DNA of 13,285 bases from Roseburia sp. GTDB taxonomy: Bacteria > Bacillota > Clostridia > Lachnospirales > Lachnospiraceae. The position numbers were made by a program, and so were the translations under genes. The notes beneath the pieces are model-generated. The model had not been told where the DNA came from. It saw nothing but the letters and a program-made list of their open reading frames with translations, and did no database searches. This document shows, piece after piece, positions 1 to 6,674 of the stretch (positions are counted from its first letter, which is position 1; each line of letters begins with the position of its first letter). The stretch spans positions 72,064-85,348 of the forward strand of contig DMYD01000005.1 in the NCBI GenBank assembly GCA_003483745.1. Direction: 5' to 3'.

Positions 1-5
1 CAATC

Positions 6-194
6 ATGGATTCTAAAGCTTTAGAGGAACTTCGTAACAAATATATCAAAAATCCTCCAGAAGGAATGACAGCAAAACTCGTTAAGAACATGTCGGATTC
101 AGACCTTTTGGATATGCACTATTTTCTAACTGAAGATGATGACTGGGATGGTGATGAACCGGAAGAATGTTTCTATATAGACCTCTTTCAGTAA
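6..194 (+). CDS. Small acidic hypothetical protein (62 aa, possibly N-terminally cut by the window edge)
   Basis: I do not recognise a characterised family. The 62-residue product has a charged helical N-terminal half (KALEELRNKYI, then NPPEGMTAKLV and SDSDLLDMHYFL) and a very acidic tail (EDDDWDGDEPEE) ending in FYIDLFQ. There is no signal peptide or membrane segment. Only five bases lie upstream of the ATG, so its ribosome binding site cannot be seen and the reading frame is open to the window edge; the true start may lie further left. A good factor-independent terminator follows 16 bases after the stop, which supports a real transcribed gene. It is convergent with the large minus-strand operon and has no visible functional link to it. 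Confidence 0.6.
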   Translation: MDSKALEELRNKYIKNPPEGMTAKLVKNMSDSDLLDMHYFLTEDDDWDGDEPEECFYIDLFQ

Positions 195-209
195 TCGCCT
201 TGTTCTTGT

Positions 210-232
210 GCCCGCCTTTATGCGGGCTTTTT
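210..232 (+). terminator. Factor-independent terminator of the small acidic gene
   Basis: GCCCGC (210-215) pairs with GCGGGC (222-227) around a 6-base loop and is followed at once by five T residues. It lies 16 bases after the stop codon of the plus-strand gene. Confidence 0.85.
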
Positions 233-239
233 ATTATAG

Positions 240-259
240 ATTCCTCCGGAAGGAGGAAT
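240..259. repeat. Perfect 8-bp inverted repeat with GGAA loop
   Basis: ATTCCTCC (240-247) pairs perfectly with GGAGGAAT (252-259) around a GGAA tetraloop. It has no T tract, so it is not a terminator by itself. It lies between the terminator of the small gene and the MITE-like element. Function unknown. Confidence 0.45.
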
Positions 260-269
260 TTCCTATTAT

Positions 270-584
270 GATTCGGGTGTCAAAAGGTGGTTCATAACTT
301 AGTGGCTGGCAGATTACACAAAGCAGTGACTAATTTTGTGACTTTGGGAGAAAATTAGAAAATCTTAGTTTACCGGTTCATAATACAGTGTTGCGTTGCC
401 ACGGATGGCAACACAAGTCTTAATGCCCCATGGACGGGGCATTTAAGACGTACACGTCACTTATAAGAAGTTTAAAATCCGGTAAACATAGATTTTCTTA
501 TTTTCGGACAACGGAACAAAATAGGCACGGCTTTGTGCAATCTGCCAATCAAAAAATTAAAAACCACCTTTTGACACCCGAATC
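270..584 (-). mobile_element. MITE-like palindromic element with twin conserved-loop hairpins
   Basis: The ends are perfect 23-bp inverted repeats (270-292 beginning GATTCGGGTGTC, and 562-584). TATTAT directly flanks the element on both sides (264-269 and 585-590), consistent with a 6-bp target duplication. The whole 315 bp folds back on itself: nested inside the ends are TGGCAGATT(A/G)CACAAAGC arms, an A-rich arm, and a perfect 9-bp stem (368-376 with 479-487). At the tip are two hairpins: 395-400/407-412 with loop 401-406, and 417-429/436-449 with loop 430-435. No protein is encoded. Read on the minus strand it aligns with the partial element at 13049-13285, including loops RTCCAT and ATCCGT, while stem sequences differ. 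The minus orientation is chosen only to match that copy. Termini and duplication indicate a non-autonomous transposon; no transposase is present. Confidence 0.8.
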
Positions 585-595
585 TATTATATAAA

Positions 596-659
596 AAAAT
601 AGGACTTAAATCATTCAAACCCTTGTTTTATAAAGTTTCTCTTGATTTAGTCCTATTTT
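596..659 (-). terminator. Long-loop inverted repeat, terminator-like on the minus strand
   Basis: The arm AAAATAGGACTTAAATCA (596-613) matches the complement of TGATTTAGTCCTATTTT (643-659) with one bulged base. On the minus strand the second arm runs into a long T tract (complement of 593-599). The loop is about 29 bases and itself has weak AAAC/GTTT complementarity. It may terminate the fragment gene at 615-740, or be the end of an element that truncated that gene, since the similarity to an ATPase stops almost exactly where this repeat begins. Confidence 0.5.
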
Positions 660-740
660 AACGTATGCTCCTGTCACTAATAATGCCTTATTTGAATTTT
701 TAATCCATTCGCTAATTGCAATTGAATCTTTTCTGTACAT
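615..740 (-). pseudogene. Fragment resembling the N-terminus of a DUF4143-type ATPase (41 codons)
   Basis: A minus-strand reading frame starts with ATG at 738-740, with GGAGG (750-754) nine bases upstream. It begins MYRKDSIAISEW, continues IKNSNKALLVTGA, and then runs YVKIGLNQEKLYKTRV to a stop. The first 25 residues look like the opening of the widespread AAA-type ATPases carrying a DUF4143 domain, where ALLVTGA is followed by RQVGKT to make the Walker A loop. Here the loop is broken after GA and the rest of the roughly 400-residue protein is absent. The break coincides with the inverted repeat at 596-659. I read it as a truncated, non-functional remnant; the family assignment is from memory of the motif. 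A short functional peptide is possible but less likely. Confidence 0.5.
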
Positions 741-760
741 AAATTCATACCTCCAATTAC

Positions 761-789
761 ACAATACACTATCTGCCCCGTTTTTTCAA
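761..789 (-). promoter_or_regulatory. Candidate promoter of the ATPase fragment
   Basis: On the minus strand TTGAAA (784-789) and TATTGT (761-766) are separated by 17 bases, a fair sigma-A match. One of the 33-bp-spaced CGGGGCA repeats (774-780) lies inside the spacer. The predicted start would fall just upstream of the GGAGG at 750-754, leaving a very short leader. Confidence 0.4.
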
Positions 790-879
790 TCATTATCATT
801 ACAATTTGCCCCGTTTTTAAATTTAATATAATTATATTTTGCCCCGTTTTTAACATTGCTATTCACCAAGTCTGCCCCG
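774..879. repeat. Four TGCCCCG repeats at an exact 33-bp period
   Basis: TGCCCCG begins at 774, 807, 840 and 873, exactly 33 bp apart each time. The first three continue as TGCCCCGTTTTT; the last as TGCCCCGTTCAT. The sequence between them is AT-rich and not conserved. Three helical turns of spacing places all copies on one face of the DNA, which suits an array of protein-binding sites. The array covers the promoter and upstream region of the ATPase fragment (minus strand reading AAAAACGGGGCA). It could be a regulator array or the multiple internal repeats found at the ends of IS21-like elements; no transposase gene is present to decide. Confidence 0.7.
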
Positions 880-885
880 TTCATC

Positions 886-925
886 AAAAAATCCGCAGGT
901 GTGCTCTCACATCCTGCGGATTTTT
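886..925 (-). terminator. Terminator of the mannan operon (bidirectional form)
   Basis: TCCGCAGG (892-899) pairs with CCTGCGGA (913-920). The stem is flanked by A residues on the left and T residues on the right, so a T tract follows the hairpin on either strand. It lies 13 bases beyond the stop codon of the last operon gene, so its main role is to end the minus-strand transcript. Confidence 0.9.
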
Positions 926-938
926 CATCTCAAAATAA

Positions 939-3245
939 TTATTTTACAGTAGAAACGATCAGACTCATCTTCCCCTGCATCTCAACTTTTCCATAACCAT
1001 TCGGCAGAATAAAATGATCTCCCTTCTTCACCGGGCTGCTGCCCACGATTCCATCTCCCTCTAAAACAGATACTAACAGGAACGGATACTTCTGCTCAAA
1101 TTCCATCTTTCCATTTACGTCTGCCTTAAAGATCGTATAATATTTGCAGGAATACAGTTCATTCAACTGATTTTCCGGCAGATTCAATGCGGATTTTACA
1201 CTGTCATCCACGGATTTTGCCGGAACTGTGATAACATCAATACTCTTTTCTACATGCAATTCTCTCGGCTTGCCATTTGAAAGACGGTCATAGTCATAAA
1301 CACGATAAGTAATATCACTGTTCTGCTGTGTCTCTAAGATTAAAAGTCCACCCTTGATCGCATGAACTGTTCCCGGATCGATCTGGATAAAATCACCTTT
1401 TTTCACCGGAATCTCACGGATAAATTCTTTCCATCTTCCCTGATGGATCATATCGGAAAGCTCTTCTTTCGTCTTTGCATTATGTCCGATGACAAGCGTT
1501 GCTCCCTCCGGCGCATCCATGATATACCAGCATTCTGTCTTTCCGAAAGAACCGTTTTCATTCACTTTTGCATAATCATCATCTGGATGTACCTGAATAC
1601 TAAGATCATCCCTTGCATCAATGATCTTTGTGAGAAGTGGAAAACGGTCACAGTCATAGTTACCGAATACTTCCGGATGTTCTTTCCATACAGCAGATAA
1701 CTTCATGCCGGAAAATGCACCATTTCTTACGGTTCCGTCTCCGTTTGGATGTGCGGAGATGCCCCAGCACTCGCCGATGTCATCACCCTCTACCGGATAG
1801 CCGAACTCCTCTCTTAACTTTGTACCGCCCCAGATATTGTGTGTACATACCGGGTCTAAAAATAAAATCTCTTTATTTGCCTGATTCATGCTAAGTATTT
1901 CTCCATTCGTCTCTATTACTTTCTGATACCAGAAAGCGGAATCTTTAACAATACGCTGCTGTGTGATAAAATCCACGTAAATAATACCAAAACGCTGTTT
2001 GTATCCATCGGACCACTCGAAATTATCAAGAAATGTCCATAAAAAATACCCTCTCACATCCGCGCCCTCATCGCTTGCACGCTGCATGGCACCGATATAA
2101 GAATCTAAAAATGTGATACGGTTTGGATCATGCACTCTGCCATCCGCACTGACATTGTCATGACAGGACATGCCATTTTCTGTGATGTAAAGCGGCAGTG
2201 GATAACGCTCTGTCAGAAATTTTATACCATAATAAAAAGCTTCCGGCGTTACCGGCCAGTCTGCTCCTGTCTTAGGAAATCCCGGTTCACGGTCCACAAA
2301 TTCCGGTTCACCGTTCTCTCCTGCACGGACATAGTAACCATTGTATATATTCTGCCCCATGAAATCAAGCGGCTGATGGATCAGTTTCATATCTTCCTCT
2401 GTAATCTTAGGCAGATACTCCGCAAATTTCTCTAATCCTTCTTTCGGATAATGCCCTAAAAATACAGGATCCGAAAACCATGCGACATTCCAGGTCCAGT
2501 TATCCATCGGATTATAGAAACCAAAATAAACTTTCTTTGCAGCCTCGATATCTTCCGGCTTATCGGTATATGGATAAGCAACTCCTCCGGTCGGTGCATA
2601 TCCGACTTTGATATCACGGACTGCATATTTTCGAAGATTGATGACCGCCTGACCATGCGCTTTCATGAGGTTGTGCGCGATCTGGAAGGTATCTTTTGCC
2701 GACAGTTTTAATCCAGGTGCATGCACGCCGCTTAAATGCCCAAGTCCGACCACACACTGTGGCTCATTGATCGTAATAAAATATTCACAGATATCGGAAA
2801 AATGCTCTGCAACCACCTTCGCATATTCACCAAACCAGTCTACCACCTCGGGATTTAACCATCCGCCTTTTTCATAAAGTGCCTGTGGAAACTCCCAGTG
2901 AAACATGGTGATATATGGTGTGATACCATTTTCTTTCATACATGCGATCATATCACGATACATCTGAATCGCTTTTTCATTGACACGTCCGGTTCCTTCC
3001 GGCAGAATACGTGCCCAGTTTAATGAAAAACGATATGCCTTGATGCCAAGATTTTTCATCAGCGCATAATCTTCCTTATAATGATGCATATGATCGCAGG
3101 TCGTATACGCATTCTGATTTTCATATATCCTGCCTGCCTCCGTAAATGCATCCCAGACGTTTTTTCCTCTTCCATCGTTTGCATCGGTTCCCTCTACCTG
3201 ATAAGAACTGCTCGCAACCCCCCAAACAAAATCATCCCGAAACAT
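939..3245 (-). CDS. GH1 beta-glycosidase fused to type I mannose-6-phosphate isomerase
   Basis: A 768-residue cytoplasmic two-enzyme protein. Residues 1 to about 448 are a complete GH1 barrel: NEP (acid/base E161), TENG (nucleophile E356) and DNFEWSDGY (407-415). The last motif is the form seen in enzymes on unphosphorylated sugars rather than the 6-phospho-glycosidase type. Residues 453-768 are a full-length ManA-like isomerase (about 316 residues, normal for Firmicutes): GECWGISAHP, QVHPDD (Q551, H553), GKTECWY (E571) and GTVHAI (H628) supply the zinc ligands, and TYRVYDYDR carries the conserved arginine (648). The isomerase makes fructose-6-phosphate from mannose-6-phosphate, the product line of the two phosphorylases upstream. 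The GH1 part probably removes beta-linked glucose (or mannose) from imported gluco-manno-oligosaccharides; exact specificity is inferred. The start has an AAAGGAAAAG site. It is the last operon gene, 23 bases after the CE17 gene. Confidence 0.93.
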   Translation of the reverse strand: MFRDDFVWGVASSSYQVEGTDANDGRGKNVWDAFTEAGRIYENQNAYTTCDHMHHYKEDYALMKNLGIKAYRFSLNWARILPEGTGRVNEKAIQMYRDMIACMKENGITPYITMFHWEFPQALYEKGGWLNPEVVDWFGEYAKVVAEHFSDICEYFITINEPQCVVGLGHLSGVHAPGLKLSAKDTFQIAHNLMKAHGQAVINLRKYAVRDIKVGYAPTGGVAYPYTDKPEDIEAAKKVYFGFYNPMDNWTWNVAWFSDPVFLGHYPKEGLEKFAEYLPKITEEDMKLIHQPLDFMGQNIYNGYYVRAGENGEPEFVDREPGFPKTGADWPVTPEAFYYGIKFLTERYPLPLYITENGMSCHDNVSADGRVHDPNRITFLDSYIGAMQRASDEGADVRGYFLWTFLDNFEWSDGYKQRFGIIYVDFITQQRIVKDSAFWYQKVIETNGEILSMNQANKEILFLDPVCTHNIWGGTKLREEFGYPVEGDDIGECWGISAHPNGDGTVRNGAFSGMKLSAVWKEHPEVFGNYDCDRFPLLTKIIDARDDLSIQVHPDDDYAKVNENGSFGKTECWYIMDAPEGATLVIGHNAKTKEELSDMIHQGRWKEFIREIPVKKGDFIQIDPGTVHAIKGGLLILETQQNSDITYRVYDYDRLSNGKPRELHVEKSIDVITVPAKSVDDSVKSALNLPENQLNELYSCKYYTIFKADVNGKMEFEQKYPFLLVSVLEGDGIVGSSPVKKGDHFILPNGYGKVEMQGKMSLIVSTVK

Positions 3246-3268
3246 TCTTCTTTTCCTTTCCCAGTGAA

Positions 3269-4387
3269 TTATTTTTCAGAGGAACCAATGACAGACACCA
3301 GATAAAATGGCACTGCATCATTCTCGTGTGTCTCTGTCAGACGCACCTCCACTTTATGTACTTTATTTTCGCCATGTTCTAAGATGGTGTCAAGTTCTAA
3401 TTTATCACCCCAGGTCTCATCAAAGTTCGCATCCAGACGGACTGCATGTTCTGCATCGCCGTCCACAATGATCTCTGCGACCGGTGCCGGAAGTTTTACG
3501 GATTTACGGTACTGTACTGAAACATTACAGCCTTCAATCTCAAATGTGATAGAATCACCTTTTTTAGAAGCTGTCCATCCGTGTTTGAAGCAGTCGGTAA
3601 TATCTCTCTGTGCGGACGTATCTGCGACAAATCCATTGCAGACTATGTTTTCGCCGCTGTTCTGATGACGGATGGATTTCTCATAAGTATTTTTTGTGAG
3701 AGGTGCCGGATAATCCGGTTCGCTCTGTTCCGTTGCATCTTCTGTTTTTACTTTATCTAAAAAGTATGTAATCACCGATGCGACAAGTGCATGTCCGGCA
3801 TCATTCGGATGCAGGTCATCCGGTGTGATATCACGGTTTTCAATATGTCCGCTAACAACCTCCGGATAGATCGTGCTCTGCATGCTGACAGCCGGAAGAT
3901 CATAATGTCTTGCAATACGTCCGTGCATCAGCTGGGCATTTCCACCATTATTATAAAATACATTATGCACCAAAAGAACTGCCGGTTTTGTTTTACTGGT
4001 ATATACCTTGCGCACCAGTCCCTCGTATGTTTCCATAAAATGCTCCGTGCTCTCATCGTTGACAGAAAACTCAATGATCACAAAATCCGGCTCCTTCGAG
4101 AGCAGGTCATCTTCTGCACGTGCCACACCAAATTGTGATGTCGTTCCACCGATTCCTGCATTAATATAAGTAAAATCTGTCTGTGGGAATGTCTTTTTCC
4201 ACCACTCATAAACATGATATGCATAACAGAGTTCCGGTTTGGTGGAAAGACTTCCCTGGGTGATTGAACCTCCTAAGAATGCAATGTTTAATGGTTCGCC
4301 GGCTTTTGCGCGGTCCATAACTTTTTTTAAGCGGTATAAATTGCCGTGGTTGGCAATGCCGTTTTCGTATTTGATCTGATATTCCAT
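3269..4387 (-). CDS. CE17-type SGNH acetyl-mannan esterase with C-terminal CBM35-like domain
   Basis: A 372-residue cytoplasmic deacetylase without signal peptide. The N-terminal SGNH hydrolase shows GGSIT (nucleophile S41), NAGIGG (block II glycine), SVND (block III N110) and DDLHPND (D190, H193). Residues about 240-372 form a beta-rich domain matching the CBM35-like module of the Roseburia intestinalis CE17 enzyme, where S41, D190 and H193 are also, as I recall, the catalytic positions. That enzyme removes the axial 2-O-acetyl groups of mannose. The frame is open 68 codons further upstream into the CE2 gene, but I choose ATG 4385-4387 because AGGAGA lies eight bases before it and the homologous sequence begins there. 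The gap to the CE2 stop is only 16 bases, so the two esterases are co-translated neighbours. Substrate specificity follows from orthology, not from the sequence alone. Confidence 0.9.
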   Translation of the reverse strand: MEYQIKYENGIANHGNLYRLKKVMDRAKAGEPLNIAFLGGSITQGSLSTKPELCYAYHVYEWWKKTFPQTDFTYINAGIGGTTSQFGVARAEDDLLSKEPDFVIIEFSVNDESTEHFMETYEGLVRKVYTSKTKPAVLLVHNVFYNNGGNAQLMHGRIARHYDLPAVSMQSTIYPEVVSGHIENRDITPDDLHPNDAGHALVASVITYFLDKVKTEDATEQSEPDYPAPLTKNTYEKSIRHQNSGENIVCNGFVADTSAQRDITDCFKHGWTASKKGDSITFEIEGCNVSVQYRKSVKLPAPVAEIIVDGDAEHAVRLDANFDETWGDKLELDTILEHGENKVHKVEVRLTETHENDAVPFYLVSVIGSSEK

Positions 4388-4403
4388 GTTGATGTTCTCC
4401 TTT

Positions 4404-5450
4404 TTATTCCCAGATTTCATCTCCGAGTGATGTAATATATGCTGCAAGTTCGTCCGACATCTGCTCTGCTTCCGGGATACGGATGTGTCCCGGCGTGCCG
4501 GAGCCATTTTTCGTGTAGAGGAAGTGATGAACTCTGCTGCTTCCAATACGGGTGCAGACTTCATCGATGGAGCGGTCCCAGTTTTTATCATGACACAGGA
4601 TCGTGGTAGCTAAAATGATCTGTGCTTTTGGATATAGTTCCATCAGTTTTTCGATAAATGCCTGGTAATGTTTTCTCCAGTTTTCGGATTTTTCACTGTC
4701 GTAATCTTCTGCCATATAGTCTACCGGATGATTATCGTTTTGTCCGATCGCAACAACGACTACATTCGGGATATATTTGGAAAAATCCCACTGTTTTGTC
4801 GGTCCAAGATCCGGGTGGTATTCGATCTTATCATAGCAGGATTCAACACCTTTATAATGAGGTGCGGCAAACCAGCCGGTATCATCTAAAAGTGAGATTC
4901 CACCCTGTGACGTATCATGGATCTGTGCATTTAATTTGCGCGCCGTCATCCAAGCATAGGAATACCAGCTGTTTGAGTATTGCCCATCATGCTCCGGGTC
5001 CGGTTTTCCGGCATATTCCACAGCCTCTGAAACCTCTCCGCAGGAAACACTGTCACCGAAAAATTCCATTTTACGTTTTGGTTTTTCCGGCAGTGCCAGC
5101 ACTTTAGCTCCATCATCGATCTCAAATCCGTAAAATGTAAATGTATGACAGGAATCCATCCTCTTAAATAAAAGCAGTTCATGTGTTCCTTCCGGCAGGT
5201 TCTCCGCTAAAGTATAAGTCTTTTTTTCCTCATCGGACGATAAGGTAAAACGCTTCTGTTCCCCGTCTATAAAATATCCCAGTTCATTCGTCCAGCAGGA
5301 ACGATGGTTTGCGATCACTGCCTTTAAGGATGTTCCGGTAAATTTCATTCCAATTGAGCTGCACGCATAGACAAGAACCGGTGCAAGCCTGTCATCAAAA
5401 TCAATTCTTCCGCTGTAAGATAACATCTCATTATCTGGTTTAATTATCAT
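4404..5450 (-). CDS. CE2 family acetyl-mannan esterase
   Basis: A 348-residue cytoplasmic esterase in the CE2 arrangement: an N-terminal beta-sandwich (about 1-120) followed by an SGNH-type domain with FFGDSVSCG (nucleophile S134), AIGQNDN (N238) and GTPGHIRIPEAE (H322). The Roseburia intestinalis counterpart removes 3-, 4- and 6-O-acetyl groups from mannan oligosaccharides, complementing the 2-O-specific CE17 encoded next. There is no signal peptide, so deacetylation happens after uptake. The frame is open 36 codons upstream (to 5558), but those codons include a repeated MECP and no ribosome binding site. ATG 5448-5450 has GGAGGGG ten bases upstream and is the better start. A 201-base gap with a strong hairpin separates it from the GH130_2 gene, the longest gap inside the operon. 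Confidence 0.9.
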   Translation of the reverse strand: MIIKPDNEMLSYSGRIDFDDRLAPVLVYACSSIGMKFTGTSLKAVIANHRSCWTNELGYFIDGEQKRFTLSSDEEKKTYTLAENLPEGTHELLLFKRMDSCHTFTFYGFEIDDGAKVLALPEKPKRKMEFFGDSVSCGEVSEAVEYAGKPDPEHDGQYSNSWYSYAWMTARKLNAQIHDTSQGGISLLDDTGWFAAPHYKGVESCYDKIEYHPDLGPTKQWDFSKYIPNVVVVAIGQNDNHPVDYMAEDYDSEKSENWRKHYQAFIEKLMELYPKAQIILATTILCHDKNWDRSIDEVCTRIGSSRVHHFLYTKNGSGTPGHIRIPEAEQMSDELAAYITSLGDEIWE

Positions 5451-5500
5451 GTTCTGAGTTCCCCTCCAAAAATTAAATATGTAAGCAGACTGCCCGCTCC

Positions 5501-5546
5501 GCGGACATTCCATTATGATAAAATGCACGTTCTGCGGACACTCCAT
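5501..5546. repeat. Direct repeat GCGGACAYTCCAT, 33 bp apart, in the CE2 leader
   Basis: GCGGACATTCCAT (5501-5513) and GCGGACACTCCAT (5534-5546) differ at one base and are spaced exactly 33 bp. They sit 50-100 bases upstream of the chosen CE2 start, in sequence that is probably untranslated. They could be a pair of protein-binding sites or a simple duplication. Confidence 0.55.
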
Positions 5547-5564
5547 CACACGTTTCATGAATTA

Positions 5565-5613
5565 CGCAACAAGGCTGCCGCAATTTTCATTGCATCTGGC
5601 AGCCTGTGTTACG
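5565..5613 (-). promoter_or_regulatory. Strong intra-operon hairpin between GH130_2 and CE2
   Basis: AGGCTGCC (5572-5579) pairs perfectly with GGCAGCCT (5598-5605). The stem continues outward through CGCAACA/TGTTACG with one wobble and one bulge, and inside is a second small stem GCAAT/ATTGC (5580-5584/5589-5593). On the minus strand it lies 38 bases after the GH130_2 stop and is not followed by a T tract. It is more likely a transcript-stabilising or processing structure than a full terminator. Confidence 0.6.
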
Positions 5614-5651
5614 AATCAATTTTATGCTATTAAGGATGAATAGCAGCAATT

Positions 5652-6674
5652 TTAGCGTCTTCCGATCTCGGTATCTTCCAGTGTTACGACACTGTTTTCT
5701 TTGATGTAATCAATGATATCATCAAGTTCTGTAAATGCAAGACCAACATAGCTGTCTGCAGCACCGTAGTAAATTGCAATTTTTCCGGATTCGGAATCAT
5801 GGATTGTTGCACATGGGAAGCATACGTTCGGAACAAATCCGCGCTCCTCATACCATTCTTCCGGTGTGAGTAAGAATGTCTCACAACGATATTTTACGAT
5901 AGATGGATTGTCAATGTCTAAGATTGCTCCACCGATGGAATATACATAACCGTTACAGGTTCCGCTTACTCCGTGGTAGAATAACAGCCATCCTTCGGAT
6001 GTTTCGATCGGGGCAGCACCTCCACCGATCTTTAAGGACTCCCACCACTCAGAGCCTTTGCCCATCACATGTCTGTGTTTTCCCCAGTAAGTAAGATCCG
6101 GGCTCTCGCTCACGAAAATATCACCGAACGGTGTATGTCCGCTGTCGGACGGACGGGATAATAACATGAAGTTTCCGTTGATCTTTCTTGGGAACAGCAC
6201 TGCATTTCTGTTGAATGGAAGGAACGGATTCTCAATTCTTGTGAATGTCTTGAAATCTGTTGTCTTTGCCATACCGATTGCTGCGCCGTAGAAATCCTGA
6301 CACCAGATGATGTAATAGGTATCTTCTACTTTTACAAGACGCGGATCATATGCATAACGCGGCATAAACGGTTTGCCTTCCTCGTCTACGAAATTGATCT
6401 TGTTTTCATCAAAATTCCAATGGATTGCATCTTTGCTTCTTCCAAGGTAAATGTAAGGAATACCGTTAGTCTGCTCTCCACGGAATACACCGATGAATCC
6501 ATCTTCATACGGCATAACGGCACTGTTGAAAATTCTTGCAACACCTTTTACCGGGTTACGTCCGATGATCGGGTTCTCATTGTATCTCCATACCGGTGCT
6601 CCTGTTAAGTTTTCCGGTCTTTCCTGCCATGGTACATTTGGTACCGGCTGGCTGATCATTTTATATTTGCTCAT
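5652..6674 (-). CDS. GH130_2 beta-1,4-manno-oligosaccharide phosphorylase
   Basis: A 340-residue cytoplasmic enzyme of GH130, near the length of Ruminococcus albus RaMP2 (subfamily 2), a manno-oligosaccharide phosphorylase. It uses inorganic phosphate to release mannose-1-phosphate from the non-reducing end of beta-1,4-mannooligosaccharides. Family signs are APVWRYNENPII at the start, FNSAVMP, RGEQTN, and YAYDPRL, in which D110 is the expected proton donor; downstream are LLFYHGVSG and IYYGAADSYVGLA. An upstream ATG at 6719 adds 15 codons, but GGAGG lies six bases before ATG 6672-6674, so the shorter form is chosen. It follows the GH130_1 gene by 119 bases. The two differ in length and N-terminus and are not a recent duplication. 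Subfamily is assigned by length and motif recall; the exact chain-length preference cannot be read from sequence. Confidence 0.9.
   Translation of the reverse strand: MSKYKMISQPVPNVPWQERPENLTGAPVWRYNENPIIGRNPVKGVARIFNSAVMPYEDGFIGVFRGEQTNGIPYIYLGRSKDAIHWNFDENKINFVDEEGKPFMPRYAYDPRLVKVEDTYYIIWCQDFYGAAIGMAKTTDFKTFTRIENPFLPFNRNAVLFPRKINGNFMLLSRPSDSGHTPFGDIFVSESPDLTYWGKHRHVMGKGSEWWESLKIGGGAAPIETSEGWLLFYHGVSGTCNGYVYSIGGAILDIDNPSIVKYRCETFLLTPEEWYEERGFVPNVCFPCATIHDSESGKIAIYYGAADSYVGLAFTELDDIIDYIKENSVVTLEDTEIGRR

Noticed and set aside
270..584. HEARO/IscB-type omega RNA locus
   Set aside because: No HNH or RuvC-like ORF is adjacent, and the perfect terminal inverted repeats plus a TATTAT duplication point to a MITE-type element. 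I could not run an Rfam scan to exclude it fully.
774..879. CRISPR array, because of the regular 33-bp spacing
   Set aside because: Only 7-12 bases are shared per unit, too short for CRISPR repeats, there are only four units, and no cas genes are present.
939..3245. GH1 half as a 6-phospho-beta-glucosidase of a PTS system
   Set aside because: It has the DNFEWSDGY form of enzymes on unphosphorylated sugars, no PTS genes are present, and uptake here is by an ABC transporter.
4388..4591. N-terminal extension of the CE17 protein by 68 codons
   Set aside because: The extension overlaps the CE2 coding sequence, has no matching ribosome binding site and is not part of the family; AGGAGA before 4387 fixes the start.
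4658..5107. Plus-strand open frames inside the minus-strand operon genes (for example 4658-5107 and 11212-11598)
   Set aside because: They overlap well-supported enzyme genes in antisense, have no recognisable domains or ribosome binding sites, and contain cysteine/histidine-rich shadow translations.
5451..5558. N-terminal extension of CE2 by 36 codons
   Set aside because: There is no ribosome binding site at 5558, while GGAGGGG precedes the ATG at 5450 and the family domain starts there.
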